Counted from the stretch's first letter, positions 1 through 9,849 are shown. The stretch: 64,000 bases of DNA from Clostridium_AQ sp900552125 (GCA_037892765.1 JBBKBW010000011.1); one strand, 5' to 3'. Numbers and translations are program-made. Notes: a model not told the origin generated them from the letters alone.

Positions 1-42
1 AAACTTTTTTGTTTTTCTTAACTTATGAACTTTCCCTATAAA

Positions 43-69
43 CAAAAAAAAGCATCATTTCTGATACTT
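43..69 (-). terminator. Intrinsic terminator after parC
   Basis: On the minus strand, a 7-bp stem (AGTATCA / TGATGCT, one G-U pair) with a 4-base loop is followed by a run of eight T. It lies just after the parC stop codon and should end the parE-parC transcript. Confidence 0.75.
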
Positions 70-80
70 TCTTCATATAC

Positions 81-2525
81 TTATTCTTTATCTTTCTCTA
101 TTTCTTTCACTTCTTCTAACTCACTTAAGAATGTATATTCATTAGTTAACGGAAGTGGTGAAGAGAAGGTAGCTTCTTTATTCATTAAGCTAATATCTTT
201 CACAACTAAAGAATGTTTTTCGTCCGATAAAATTGTTATTTCATCATTCATATCCATTAAGAATATATGTTTGATATGATATGGATTAGATTTTACTTTT
301 TTACAGATCATGCTTCCTTTGGTAGGACGTCCTGTAATATCGATATCACTTAAGCGAATTCGTTTCACATGACACTGTTCGCTAAACACAATTAGGAAAG
401 ATGTATCATTATGACAGATACAAGCACTTGCAATTTCATCATCAACCAGATTCATTGCTTTTACACCTTTTGAACGTGGAGATGTTTCAGGAATAAGTGA
501 TACAGGATAACGGCAGACATAGCCATTTTTAGACGCGATCAATATTTCATCATATGCATAAGCTAACATTGTTTTAATTACTTCATCTTCATCAAGTAAT
601 TTCATATTACTCATGGTTTTATTGTTTCTAGAAACCTCATACTCTTTTATAGCTGTTTTCTTTACCAAGCCATGTTTAGTAATGGAAATAATGTAGGCAT
701 CAGATTGAAAACTATGTAGTACAAAAGCATCTGTAATTTTTTCTTCTGCTTGAATACGAATAGAAGAATTAATATGACTACCAATATCTTTCCAGCGAGC
801 TTCCTCTACCTCATAAACAGGCAGATAGCCATAAGTACCCTGATTTGTAAAGAATAGTACGTGATCTAAGGTGTTAACTTCTTTATAGCCAACAAGCTGA
901 TCACCTTCTTTTAAACCAGTTAAATCCTCTTTACTAGCATTATAGCTACGCATAGAGACACGCTTGATATAACCATCTCTTGAAATTGTAACCATTACCT
1001 GTTCACTATTGATCATCGCAATTTTATCAATTACAATATCTTCTATTTCATGTTCAATACTTGTTAGACGTGGTGTTTTGAAGGCTTTCTTCACTTCATT
1101 TAATTCTTTGATCATAACTTTACGAAGTATTTTTGGATTATCTAATATATCGTGCAATTCTTCAATTTCATTTAGTAATTGTGCATATTCTTCTCTTAAC
1201 TGTGTAATATCAGTGGAAGATAAGCGATATAAACGCATTGTCACAATAGCTTCTGCCTGCGCATCACTAAATCCAAAAGCATCCATGATTTTCTTCTTAG
1301 AATCTGCCTTATCCTTGCTGGCACGAATTAAGGCAATAATTTCATCTAAAATAGATACTGCTTTGATCAAGCCCTCTAAAATATGACAGCGTTCTTCCTT
1401 TTTCTTAAGATCAAACAAACTTCTTCGTGTAATCACATCATGACGGTGGGCAATAAAAGCATCCAACATCTGGGCAAGTCCCATAGATACTGGACGTTTA
1501 TTTACAATTGCCACAACATTATAGTTATAAGAAACCTGTAAGTCTGTATTCTTATATAAATAATTTAAAATCAGCTGTGTATTCGCATCTTTTTTCACAT
1601 CGACTACAACACGCAAACCATTACGATCGCTTTCATCACGTACATCTAAAATACCATCAATTTTCTTGTTTAAGCGAATATCGTCGATTTTCTTAACCAT
1701 ATTGCTTTTCACAACTTCATATGGAATTTCAGTGATAACGATCTGCTGAACCGTTTTAGTTTGTTCAATTTTTACTTTACCTCGAATGATGATACGACCT
1801 TTTCCTGTAGTAAAGGCTTCTTTAATACCATCAATACCTTGTACGATACCACCAGTTGGAAAATCTGGTCCTTGAATAAATTCCATCAGCTCCTCTAAAG
1901 AACAATCTGGATGCTGGATACGATAAATCGTCGCATCTAATGCCTCACTAAGATTGTGAGGAGGAATATTGGTTGCATAACCAGCCGCAATACCAGTAAT
2001 TCCATTTACTAACAAATTGGGATAACGTGCTGGAAGAACCGTTGGTTCCATATCCGTATCATCAAAGTTTGGAGCCCATAATACTGTATCTTTTTCAATA
2101 TCTTTTAAAAGATATTCACTGATTTTGCCAAGTCTAGCCTCTGTATAACGCATCGCTGCAGCCGGATCATCATCGATTGAACCATTATTTCCCTGCATAT
2201 CGATTTGCGGTGTACGTATCTTCCATTCCTGTGACATACGAACCATAGCATCATAAACAGAAGTATCACCATGAGGGTGATAATTACCAATTACTAGCCC
2301 GACTGTTTTAGCAGATTTACGATAGCCTTTATCCCAAGTATTGCCATCAACATACATTGCATATAAGATTCTTCTTTGTACTGGCTTTAAACCATCTCTA
2401 GCATCCGGCAAAGCACGATCCTGGATAATATATTTCGAGTAACGTCCAAAACGATCTCCCATGATTTCTTCTAGTGGAGATGCAATGATGGTACTGTGAT
2501 GTTCTATTGTTTTATCCTGTTTCAT
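81..2525 (-). CDS. parC: DNA topoisomerase IV subunit A
   Basis: The 814-residue product is the breakage-reunion subunit of topoisomerase IV, which decatenates daughter chromosomes. The N-terminal half is the GyrA/ParC winged-helix and tower domain: the catalytic Tyr is about residue 127 in AAMRYTEARL, preceded by Arg126. The C-terminal part (from about 500) is the beta-pinwheel DNA-wrapping region. It lacks a clear GyrA-box, and it sits directly after a parE-type subunit, so ParC is preferred over GyrA. The quinolone-determining segment reads HPHGDTSVYDAM, with Thr88 and Asp92 at the positions equivalent to E. coli GyrA Ser83 and Asp87. Its ATG overlaps the parE stop codon (ATGA), so the two are probably translationally coupled. 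Assignment as ParC rather than GyrA rests on sequence flavour and gene pairing. Confidence 0.93.
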   Translation of the reverse strand: MKQDKTIEHHSTIIASPLEEIMGDRFGRYSKYIIQDRALPDARDGLKPVQRRILYAMYVDGNTWDKGYRKSAKTVGLVIGNYHPHGDTSVYDAMVRMSQEWKIRTPQIDMQGNNGSIDDDPAAAMRYTEARLGKISEYLLKDIEKDTVLWAPNFDDTDMEPTVLPARYPNLLVNGITGIAAGYATNIPPHNLSEALDATIYRIQHPDCSLEELMEFIQGPDFPTGGIVQGIDGIKEAFTTGKGRIIIRGKVKIEQTKTVQQIVITEIPYEVVKSNMVKKIDDIRLNKKIDGILDVRDESDRNGLRVVVDVKKDANTQLILNYLYKNTDLQVSYNYNVVAIVNKRPVSMGLAQMLDAFIAHRHDVITRRSLFDLKKKEERCHILEGLIKAVSILDEIIALIRASKDKADSKKKIMDAFGFSDAQAEAIVTMRLYRLSSTDITQLREEYAQLLNEIEELHDILDNPKILRKVMIKELNEVKKAFKTPRLTSIEHEIEDIVIDKIAMINSEQVMVTISRDGYIKRVSMRSYNASKEDLTGLKEGDQLVGYKEVNTLDHVLFFTNQGTYGYLPVYEVEEARWKDIGSHINSSIRIQAEEKITDAFVLHSFQSDAYIISITKHGLVKKTAIKEYEVSRNNKTMSNMKLLDEDEVIKTMLAYAYDEILIASKNGYVCRYPVSLIPETSPRSKGVKAMNLVDDEIASACICHNDTSFLIVFSEQCHVKRIRLSDIDITGRPTKGSMICKKVKSNPYHIKHIFLMDMNDEITILSDEKHSLVVKDISLMNKEATFSSPLPLTNEYTFLSELEEVKEIEKDKE

Positions 2526-4453
2526 CTTTTAACCTCCACTTCATAGTTGTCTTCCAAGGTAAAGGAAACATTCTCTTCAATCCAGTCGCGACGCAGATTA
2601 GCTTTATCACCCATTAATACAGATACACGTTTTTCCGCCACAACCGCATCATCGATTGTTACCTGTATTAGAGTTCGTGTTTCAGGACACATGGTTGTAT
2701 CCCATAACTGATCCGCATTCATTTCCCCTAACCCTTTATATCGCTGTAAACTATATCCTTTGCCAATAGTTTTACGAAGTTCATCTAATTCTTCATCTGT
2801 CCATGCATACTGAATCTGTTTTCCTTTTTGAATTTTATATAAAGGCGGCAATGCAATATAGACCATACCTTTTTCAATCAATTCTCGCATATAGCGATAA
2901 AAGAATGTCAATAATAAGATCTGAATATGTGCACCATCAGTATCCGCATCGGTCATAATAATGACTTTGTGATAATTAGCATCTTCTGCATGGAAATTTG
3001 CGCCAACTCCAGCACCTAATGCATGAATGATCGTATTTAATTCTTCATTCTTTTCAATATTGGCAATACTAGCTTTCTCCGTATTCAGAACTTTACCTCG
3101 AAGCGGTAAAATTGCCTGATATTTACTATCTCTTCCCTGCTTAGCACTTCCACCGGCAGAATCCCCTTCGACTAGATATAATTCTTTCTTTCTTGCATCC
3201 TTACTTTGTGCACTTGCTAATTTTCCAGAAAGAATCTTTTCCGTCTTACCCTTTGATTTTCCTTTTCTAGCATCTTCTCTAGCCTTTCTAGCGGCTTCTC
3301 TAGCACTCGACGCCCTTTGCATCTTTTTGATTAATGTAATTGCTAGTTCTTTATTCTCCTCTAAGAAATAACTTAGCTTTTCACTAACAATGCTATCAAC
3401 AGCAGCTTTTGCCTCTGGTGTTCCTAATTTCCCTTTTGTCTGCCCTTCAAACTGCAACAGATTTTCCGGAATACCTAATGATAAAATAATTGTTAAACCT
3501 TCTCGTACATCACTGCCTTCAAAATTCTTATCTTTCTCTTTTAAAATACCATTTTTTCTTGCATATTCATTAAATACTTTTGTGAAAGCATTTTTTGCGC
3601 CTGTTTCATGCGTACCGCCATCTTTGGTACGTACGATATTTACAAAAGAAAAGATATTTTCCTGATATTCATCCGTATACTGAAAAGCACAATCAACTTT
3701 GATATCATTTACAGTCCCACTAAATGCTACTGGTTTATGAAATACCTGTTTATCTTCATGAAGATATTCCATAAATGCGACTAGTCCTTCTTCATAATGA
3801 TAAACTTCTTCTCTTTCTTTTCCTTCTCTTTCATCCTTTACCACAAGTTTCAAGCCTTCTAATAAAAAAGCATCCTCCTGTGCACGCTCTGCAATCTGAT
3901 GATATGAGAATTTTGTCGTGCTAAAAATCTTCGCATCTGGTTTAAAGCGAATCTTACTACCTGTTTTTGTTGTTTTTCCAATAATTTTTAAATCACTGAC
4001 ATTGCTTCCCCCATCTGAGAAGTTCATCTGATAGATTTTCCCATCGCGATAAACAACTACTTCCACCCATTCACTTAAGGCATTCACTACACTGGCCCCC
4101 ACACCATGTAGTCCTCCACTTGTCTTATAACCGCCTTCTGTACTAAATTTACCTCCGGCATGCAGTACCGTATAAATTACTTGAACAGTCGGCATTCCAC
4201 TCGCATGCATATCAACAGGAATACCTCGTCCTTCATCTTCTACACATATTACATTATCTTTTTCGATTGTTATGCGAATCGTATCTCCATATCCGTTTAA
4301 AGCTTCATCGATGGAGTTGTCAACGATCTCCCACACCAGATGATGAAGACCTCTTGCATCTGTAGAACCGATATACATACCTGGTCTTTTTCGTACAGCA
4401 TCAAGCCCATCAAGAATCTGTATACTACTTCCATCATATGCTTTCTCTGCCAT
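2522..4453 (-). CDS. parE: DNA topoisomerase IV subunit B
   Basis: This 643-residue ATPase subunit of topoisomerase IV powers strand passage together with ParC. The N-terminal GHKL ATPase domain shows Glu42 and Asn46 in WEIVDNSIDEAL, Asp73 in EDEGRGIP, and the glycine-rich lid GGLHGVGASVVNAL around 113-126. A TOPRIM domain follows, with EGDSAGGSAKQGRD and DADTDGAHI metal-binding motifs. The longest frame begins 39 codons upstream, but the ATG at 4453 is preceded by AGAGGTGATAGT and gives the standard MAEKAYDGSSIQIL start, so the shorter form is used. It is the first gene of the parE-parC pair and is divergent from plsY. Confidence 0.94.
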   Translation of the reverse strand: MAEKAYDGSSIQILDGLDAVRKRPGMYIGSTDARGLHHLVWEIVDNSIDEALNGYGDTIRITIEKDNVICVEDEGRGIPVDMHASGMPTVQVIYTVLHAGGKFSTEGGYKTSGGLHGVGASVVNALSEWVEVVVYRDGKIYQMNFSDGGSNVSDLKIIGKTTKTGSKIRFKPDAKIFSTTKFSYHQIAERAQEDAFLLEGLKLVVKDEREGKEREEVYHYEEGLVAFMEYLHEDKQVFHKPVAFSGTVNDIKVDCAFQYTDEYQENIFSFVNIVRTKDGGTHETGAKNAFTKVFNEYARKNGILKEKDKNFEGSDVREGLTIILSLGIPENLLQFEGQTKGKLGTPEAKAAVDSIVSEKLSYFLEENKELAITLIKKMQRASSAREAARKAREDARKGKSKGKTEKILSGKLASAQSKDARKKELYLVEGDSAGGSAKQGRDSKYQAILPLRGKVLNTEKASIANIEKNEELNTIIHALGAGVGANFHAEDANYHKVIIMTDADTDGAHIQILLLTFFYRYMRELIEKGMVYIALPPLYKIQKGKQIQYAWTDEELDELRKTIGKGYSLQRYKGLGEMNADQLWDTTMCPETRTLIQVTIDDAVVAEKRVSVLMGDKANLRRDWIEENVSFTLEDNYEVEVKR

Positions 4454-4499
4454 ACTATCACCTCTTTCTATGACTGCATATAAAGCAGTTACCTTGATT

Positions 4500-4528
4500 A
4501 GTTTAACAAATTTACTAAGTTCATGCAA
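4500..4528 (-). promoter_or_regulatory. Candidate promoter for parE-parC
   Basis: TTGCAT (-35, 4523-4528) and TAAACT (-10, 4500-4505) are spaced by 17 bases, with a TG one base upstream of the -10. This is a sigma-A-like match read by eye. Confidence 0.45.
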
Positions 4529-4604
4529 CGAAAACTTATGATTATGCGAATATGTCTTTGATTTGTACAAATAATAGTCTAGTAAAAGAAATCGTACTTT
4601 GCTC

Positions 4605-4633
4605 TTTTACAATATAGGTTAAAATGCTAAAAT
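4605..4633 (+). promoter_or_regulatory. Candidate promoter for plsY
   Basis: TTTTAC (-35, 4605-4610) and TAAAAT (-10, 4628-4633) are spaced by 17 bases, with a TGC extended -10. It lies 30 bases before the chosen plsY start. Confidence 0.4.
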
Positions 4634-4662
4634 ATATATGTTATAAAAATGAGGTGAATACA

Positions 4663-5274
4663 ATGAATATCAACTGGATCTGGTATCTTGGTTTAGGTTA
4701 TCTATTAGGTTCCATTCCATTTGCTTTGGTAATAGGAAAATTGTTCTATAAAACAGATGTTCGTAATTATGGAAGCGGTAATTTAGGAGGAACAAATGCA
4801 GGACGTGTATTAGGAAAAAAAGCAGGTATTTCTGTTATAGTATGCGATGTTTTAAAAGTCGTAGTTGCAGTTGGCATAGTTTCCTGTTTTGATCAGAACG
4901 CAAGTATTTGGGCAGGTTTTGCCGCAGCATTTGGACACTGTTATCCAATCTTTGCTGGTTTTAGAGGCGGTAAAGCAGTTGCGACAATGTTTGGTTTCCT
5001 TCTATCTACATCTATTTTTACTTTCCAAAATGCATGGTATTTTTTCATTCCATTGATAGGATTCTTAATTGTTTTATATATCAGTAAAATGGTTTCTTTA
5101 TCCAGTATGGTAGCTGCCTTTGTAAGCAGTGTGTTTATTACTTATATGCAGATTCATAATGGAATAGAAATTATCATTGCCAGCTGGTTATTAACAATAT
5201 TAGTTGTCTATCGACATAGAGGAAACATTATAAAAATAAAAAATGGAACTGAAAACAAAGTTTCATGGCTATAA
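4663..5274 (+). CDS. plsY: Acyl-phosphate:glycerol-3-phosphate acyltransferase
   Basis: The 203-residue integral membrane enzyme transfers an acyl group from acyl-phosphate to glycerol-3-phosphate, the first step of phospholipid synthesis in most Gram-positive bacteria. Family motifs are visible: LLGSIPFALVIGK in the first membrane segment, GSGNLGGTNAGRVLGKKAG, and AGFRGGKAVAT. Several hydrophobic helices follow. The ATG at 4663 has GAGGTGAATACA upstream. A start 39 bases earlier would add an unusual N-terminus and has no ribosome site. It is a single-gene unit between divergent parE and the convergent ABC-F gene. Its partner plsX is not in the window. Confidence 0.93.
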   Translation: MNINWIWYLGLGYLLGSIPFALVIGKLFYKTDVRNYGSGNLGGTNAGRVLGKKAGISVIVCDVLKVVVAVGIVSCFDQNASIWAGFAAAFGHCYPIFAGFRGGKAVATMFGFLLSTSIFTFQNAWYFFIPLIGFLIVLYISKMVSLSSMVAAFVSSVFITYMQIHNGIEIIIASWLLTILVVYRHRGNIIKIKNGTENKVSWL

Positions 5275-5275
5275 T

Positions 5276-5309
5276 AAAAACGAAGTACGTTATCAAGTGC
5301 TTCGTTTTT
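5276..5309. terminator. Bidirectional terminator between plsY and the ABC-F gene
   Basis: AAAAACGAAGTAC pairs with GTGCTTCGTTTTT (one G-U) around an 8-base loop. A and T runs on both sides let it serve both convergent genes. Confidence 0.8.
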
Positions 5310-5316
5310 ATATATC

Positions 5317-6870
5317 TTATAAGATTTTCGTTGTCCATTCTTCTAAATTCCAAATTTCATCTACTAATCCTTCATAAAAGTCTGGATCATGAGAAACTAG
5401 TAAAATCGTTCCTTTGTATTCTTTTAAAGCCCGTTTTAACTCATCTTTAGCATCCACATCTAAATGATTTGTAGGCTCATCTAGCACAAGAACATTATGT
5501 GCTTTGTTCATCACAACACATAATCGTACCTTAGCCTGTTCTCCTCCTGACAACACATACATGCTAGATTCAATGTGATCGGTAGTTAAGCCGCATTTTG
5601 CTAGAGCTGCACGTGCTTCTCCATTATTTAATGCAGGGTATTCTTTCCAAAAATAATCCAAAGCAGTTTGACGCTCTCCTGCTACTTCTTGCTCAAAGAA
5701 GCCAATCGTTGCATAAGGATCCACCTCAACATGACCGCTGACTCCTGGTATTATCCCCATTAATGTTTTTAATAATGTTGTTTTTCCTAAGCCATTTACT
5801 CCTTTGATGGCGACTTTTTTATTTCTTTCTAACTGTAAATTCATTGGTTTAGTTAGAGGCTCATCATAACCGATTACTAAATCCTTCGCATCAAACACAA
5901 CACGTCCGCTTGCTCGATCAGACTGAAATTCAAAGCTAGGTTTCACTTTTTCCTTTACCTTTTCGATCAGTTCCATTTTATCAAGCTTCTTCTGACGAGA
6001 ATGAGCCATGTTACGTGTAGCTACTCGTGCTTTATTACGGGCAATAAAGTCTTTTAGATCTGCAATTTCCTTCTGTTGTTTTTCATATGCTGCTTCCTGC
6101 TGACGTTTCTTTAATGCATATTGTTCAAGGAAATAATCATAATCTCCTACATATCGTGTCAATTCACAATTTTCAACATGATAGATAATGTTAACTACAC
6201 TATTTAAGAAAGGAATATCATGAGAAACTAAAATAAAGGCATGTTCATATGATGATAAAAAGTTCTTTAACCAGGTAATATGTTCTTCATCTAAATAGTT
6301 CGTGGGCTCATCTAAAATCAAGATCATCGGATTTTCTAATAAAAGCTTACACAATAAAACTTTAGAACGCTGCCCTCCACTCAACATGGAAACATCTTTA
6401 TCAAGACCAATATCCATTAAGCCTAGTCCTTGCGCAACTTCCTGAATTTTCGCATCTATCATATAAAATCCGCTATGTTCTAGAATATCCTGAATTTCTC
6501 CAACATCCTGTAATAATACTTCCATCCTTGTTTCATCGCAATCAGACATTTCTTCATACTTCTGCATCATTTCTTTTTCTAATTCAAAAAGATAAGAAAA
6601 AGCATCATGTAAAACATCAAGTATTGTTTTACCTTTCTCTAAGACTGTATGCTGATCAAGATATCCTCTCGTAATACGACGACACCAGGACACTTTCCCT
6701 TCTTCAGGAATCAGTTTACCAGTCAATATATTCAAAAAGGTAGATTTACCTTCACCATTTGCCCCTATTAAACCTACATGTTCTCCACTTAATAAACGAA
6801 AAGATACATTTTCTAAAATTTGTCTTCCTCCAAAACTATGAGAAATATTCTCTACTGTTACTATACTCAT
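5317..6870 (-). CDS. ABC-F family ATPase (ribosome-associated type)
   Basis: This 517-residue soluble protein has two fused ABC ATPase domains and no membrane segment, the layout of ABC-F translation factors that act at the ribosomal E site. Domain 1 has Walker A GANGEGKST (36-44), signature LSGGQRSKV and Walker B ILILDEPTNYLD. Domain 2 has GVNGLGKTT, LSGGEQAKV and VLVLDEPTNHLD. The linker between them is charged, about 70 residues, and contains the Arg/Lys-rich stretch typical of the interdomain arm. It resembles housekeeping YbiT/YkpA-like members more than known antibiotic-resistance types, but the subgroup cannot be settled by eye. The Walker A of domain 1 has Glu where Ala is common. It is divergent from the P-type ATPase gene. 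Confidence 0.88.
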   Translation of the reverse strand: MSIVTVENISHSFGGRQILENVSFRLLSGEHVGLIGANGEGKSTFLNILTGKLIPEEGKVSWCRRITRGYLDQHTVLEKGKTILDVLHDAFSYLFELEKEMMQKYEEMSDCDETRMEVLLQDVGEIQDILEHSGFYMIDAKIQEVAQGLGLMDIGLDKDVSMLSGGQRSKVLLCKLLLENPMILILDEPTNYLDEEHITWLKNFLSSYEHAFILVSHDIPFLNSVVNIIYHVENCELTRYVGDYDYFLEQYALKKRQQEAAYEKQQKEIADLKDFIARNKARVATRNMAHSRQKKLDKMELIEKVKEKVKPSFEFQSDRASGRVVFDAKDLVIGYDEPLTKPMNLQLERNKKVAIKGVNGLGKTTLLKTLMGIIPGVSGHVEVDPYATIGFFEQEVAGERQTALDYFWKEYPALNNGEARAALAKCGLTTDHIESSMYVLSGGEQAKVRLCVVMNKAHNVLVLDEPTNHLDVDAKDELKRALKEYKGTILLVSHDPDFYEGLVDEIWNLEEWTTKIL

Positions 6871-6985
6871 TTATTACCAGCACTCCTTCACAGGCACAAG
6901 TATATCATGACAATTATGTGATGTATAGAGAAAAATACTTTCGATTGAAAATTACGAATCTGTAAGAACAATTCTTCATAAGATT

Positions 6986-6994
6986 TGATATAAT
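6986..6994 (+). promoter_or_regulatory. Extended -10 promoter for the P-type ATPase gene
   Basis: TGATATAAT is a perfect TATAAT with an upstream TG, 19 bases before the start codon. No good -35 is visible, as is usual for extended -10 promoters. Confidence 0.5.
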
Positions 6995-7013
6995 ACTACT
7001 ATGAGGTGATTCC

Positions 7014-9374
7014 ATGCATAAAACAAATAATACAGAATGGATCGATCCTGCTTATGGACTAAACGACGACCAAGTGAAAGAACGTATTGATGCAGGATAT
7101 ATCAATACTCAAGAAGATCGTATCACAAAAAGTTATAAAGAAATCTTTAGAGATAATATATTTACACTATTTAATCTTATTAATGCAGTCTTAGCAGGTC
7201 TTATCTTTTTTATTGGTTCTTATAAAAATTTATTATTTCTGGGAGTGGTATTTTCTAACCTTGTAATCGGTATTTTTCAAGAAATACGCGCAAAACGAGT
7301 GTTGGATAAACTATCCCTGATCAGGGAACCTTATGTTACCTTGCTACGTAATGGCAAAGAAGTGAAATTACATATGGATGAAATCGTAATTGACGACATC
7401 CTCTGTTTGGAAACAGGTTCTCAAGTATGTGCAGATGCCATTGTAATTGATGGACGTTTAGAAGTAAATGAATCATTGATTACAGGAGAATCCGATGTCA
7501 TCGTGAAAAAGAAACATGATGAATTATATTCAGGAAGTTTTGTCGTAAGCGGTACTGCAAAAGTGCAGGTAAAACATGTAGGGAAAGATAATTATGCCTC
7601 TACAATTATGAAAGATGCAAAATCATTCAGAAGACATAAATCACAATTACGAGATTCTATTAATTTTATCATTAAAAATATTGGAATCATCATTATTCCG
7701 GTTGGTATACTTTTATTTAGTAAACAATATTTTATGACAGAAAGCGGTCTATCTTCTTCTATTGTATCTACAGTCGCAGCGTTGATTGGTATGATTCCTG
7801 AAGGCTTGGTTCTGCTAACCAGTATTGCTCTAGCTGTTGGCTCAATTAATCTTGCGAAGAAAAAAACATTAGTTCAGGAATTATATTGCATAGAGACATT
7901 GGCAAGAGTTGATACCTTATGTTTAGATAAAACAGGTACTCTAACTGAAGGGAACATGCAGGTAGAAGATATTATCGCACTTCAAGGAGAAAAGGATGAA
8001 ATCCTTGAAATCTTAGGCAATATGTTACTTGCATTACCCGATGATAATGCGACAGCACAGGCTATACGAAATTATATTCCAAATAATTTCAATATATATC
8101 AGTCCGTACAGACTCTTCCTTTTTCCAGTGCCAGAAAATTAAGTGCTGTAAGTTTTAAAAACAAAGGGACTTATATTTTAGGTGCCTATGAATTTGTAAG
8201 TGATCATAATGATCCTGAGCTGCAAAAAGAGATAACTCGCTATGCTAGTTTAGGAAATCGTGTACTAACTTTAGCTTATACTAGTGAAATGATGCAGGAA
8301 GAACCTTCAAAAAACAATGAAATATTATCCCTTATTTTATTAAGTGATCCAATTCGTAAAGAAGCTCCAAAAACATTGGATTATTTTATAGCACAAGGTG
8401 TAGATATAAAGGTAATCAGTGGTGATGATCCACGTACCGTACATGAAATCGCACATAAGGCAAATCTGAAAAACTATGATCGCTATATTGATGCAAGCAC
8501 TCTTAGTGATGATATGATTTATGATGCAGTAAAAGAGTATACTGTATTTGGGCGTGTTTCTCCATTACAGAAAAAACTTATGATCAAAGCGCTTAAGGAA
8601 CAGGGTCATGTAACCGCAATGATTGGTGATGGCGTAAATGATGTTATGGCATTAAAGGAAGCAGATTGCAGCATATCGGTAGCCCAAGGCAGTGAAGCTG
8701 CAAAAAATATTGCTAATCTTGTTTTATTGGATAATAACTTTGCGAACATGCCTCACATCGTAAATGAAGGAAGACGTGTCATCAATAATATTCAACGTGC
8801 TGCCTCTTTATTCTTAGTAAAAACAACGTTTTCTACTATCTTGAGTATATTGACCCTATTCTTCTTAAGCCGTTATCCTTTTGAACCGATTCAGCTTACC
8901 TTAATATCCTCTTGTACGATTGGTATTCCATCATTTTTCCTAGCTTTAGAAGCTAATTATGCAAGAGTGGAAGGTAACTTTTTGATCAATGTATTAGGAA
9001 GAGCATTCCCTGGAGCATTATGCGTAGTATTAAGTATTCTTTATGTAAATATTATTTCTATTGTCATACCTATTACACCAAAAGCTATGTCTACGATGTG
9101 TGTATTACTAACAGGTACTAGTTCATTGATTGTTTTATATAGAGTATGTTCTCCATTTACTAAAAAACGTTTCCTTATCTTTTCCTTAATGACAATCTTG
9201 TTTATTTCATGCATCATTCTTCTTCCTAATGTATTCTCTTTAGTAAGATTATCACGCCTACAATTATTATTCACAATTGTAGGTATTGCGGCTATCCCAT
9301 TTGTAATGGATTTCTTCTACCGCTTTGGTAAACATTTTAAAATAAAAGAAAGATTAACAAACGTTGGTAGATAA
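7014..9374 (+). CDS. CtpE-like cation-transporting P-type ATPase
   Basis: The 786-residue membrane pump has the canonical P-type order: TGES actuator loop (157-160), IPEGL in the ion-binding membrane helix (261-265), phosphorylated Asp305 in DKTGTLT, and the hinge motif MIGDGVNDVMALKEAD. About eight to ten hydrophobic segments are seen, with a cluster at the C-terminus. No N-terminal heavy-metal-binding Cys domain is present. The IPEGL motif and overall pattern resemble the CtpE/Exp7 group, in which mycobacterial CtpE has been linked to Ca2+ uptake. The substrate here is inferred, not shown. The ATG follows GAGGTGATTCC. It is a single-gene unit with its own promoter and terminator. Confidence 0.85.
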   Translation: MHKTNNTEWIDPAYGLNDDQVKERIDAGYINTQEDRITKSYKEIFRDNIFTLFNLINAVLAGLIFFIGSYKNLLFLGVVFSNLVIGIFQEIRAKRVLDKLSLIREPYVTLLRNGKEVKLHMDEIVIDDILCLETGSQVCADAIVIDGRLEVNESLITGESDVIVKKKHDELYSGSFVVSGTAKVQVKHVGKDNYASTIMKDAKSFRRHKSQLRDSINFIIKNIGIIIIPVGILLFSKQYFMTESGLSSSIVSTVAALIGMIPEGLVLLTSIALAVGSINLAKKKTLVQELYCIETLARVDTLCLDKTGTLTEGNMQVEDIIALQGEKDEILEILGNMLLALPDDNATAQAIRNYIPNNFNIYQSVQTLPFSSARKLSAVSFKNKGTYILGAYEFVSDHNDPELQKEITRYASLGNRVLTLAYTSEMMQEEPSKNNEILSLILLSDPIRKEAPKTLDYFIAQGVDIKVISGDDPRTVHEIAHKANLKNYDRYIDASTLSDDMIYDAVKEYTVFGRVSPLQKKLMIKALKEQGHVTAMIGDGVNDVMALKEADCSISVAQGSEAAKNIANLVLLDNNFANMPHIVNEGRRVINNIQRAASLFLVKTTFSTILSILTLFFLSRYPFEPIQLTLISSCTIGIPSFFLALEANYARVEGNFLINVLGRAFPGALCVVLSILYVNIISIVIPITPKAMSTMCVLLTGTSSLIVLYRVCSPFTKKRFLIFSLMTILFISCIILLPNVFSLVRLSRLQLLFTIVGIAAIPFVMDFFYRFGKHFKIKERLTNVGR

Positions 9375-9380
9375 AATATA

Positions 9381-9438
9381 GTTACCTCATTATCTTAGAA
9401 ATCACTGAAATTGTGCTAATTAATGAGGTAACTTTTTT
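9381..9438 (+). terminator. Terminator after the P-type ATPase gene
   Basis: GTTACCTCATTA and TAATGAGGTAAC form a perfect 12-bp stem around a 28-base loop, followed by TTTTTT. Confidence 0.75.
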
Positions 9439-9456
9439 ATACTCTTCACCACATAT

Positions 9457-9493
9457 GAAAAGGAACTAGAGAAATTGCTCTCCAGTTCCTTTT
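9457..9493 (-). terminator. Terminator of the rimP-rbfA operon
   Basis: On the minus strand AAGGAACTGGAGAG pairs with CTCTAGTTCCTT (one small internal bulge) and ends in a T run. It lies directly after the rbfA stop codon. Confidence 0.75.
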
Positions 9494-9495
9494 TT

Positions 9496-9834
9496 CTATT
9501 TGTTTATTTCACTAATGATTTGATCAATTCGATTTCCTCTTTCAAGAGAATCATCAATCTTAAATACTAATTCAGGAACTTTACGAATTTTCATTCGTTT
9601 AGCTAATTCACTGCGAATATATCCTTTGCTACGCTGTAATGCTTTCATTCCTGCCTCTTCTCTTGGTTTCTGGCCTAAGAAAGAAACGAAGATTTTCGCA
9701 ATTGATAAATCGTTAGTTACCGTTACATCAGTAATTGTAATAAATCCAATTTTAGGATCTTTTAAAGAGAATTGAATAATATCAGATACTTCTTTTTGTA
9801 TGATACCTGCTATTTTCTCAGCTTTCAATGTCAT
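9496..9834 (-). CDS. rbfA: 30S ribosome-binding factor A
   Basis: The 112-residue cold-adaptation and 16S maturation factor binds free 30S subunits near the 5' helix of 16S rRNA. The KH-like fold is recognisable from RSKGYIRSELAKRMKIRKVPELVFKIDDSLERGNRID, shown here by its segments RSELAKRM and PELVFKIDDS. Length is typical for the family (about 110-130). The ATG follows AAGGTGATTAT. It is the last gene of the operon, 15 bases after infB, the usual Firmicute position. Confidence 0.94.
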   Translation of the reverse strand: MTLKAEKIAGIIQKEVSDIIQFSLKDPKIGFITITDVTVTNDLSIAKIFVSFLGQKPREEAGMKALQRSKGYIRSELAKRMKIRKVPELVFKIDDSLERGNRIDQIISEINK

Positions 9835-9849
9835 ATAATCACCTTAATC

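Noticed and set aside
4454..4570. N-terminal 39-residue extension of ParE
   Set aside because: No homologous segment in the family, and a strong ribosome site precedes the internal ATG at 4453; the region better fits a promoter.
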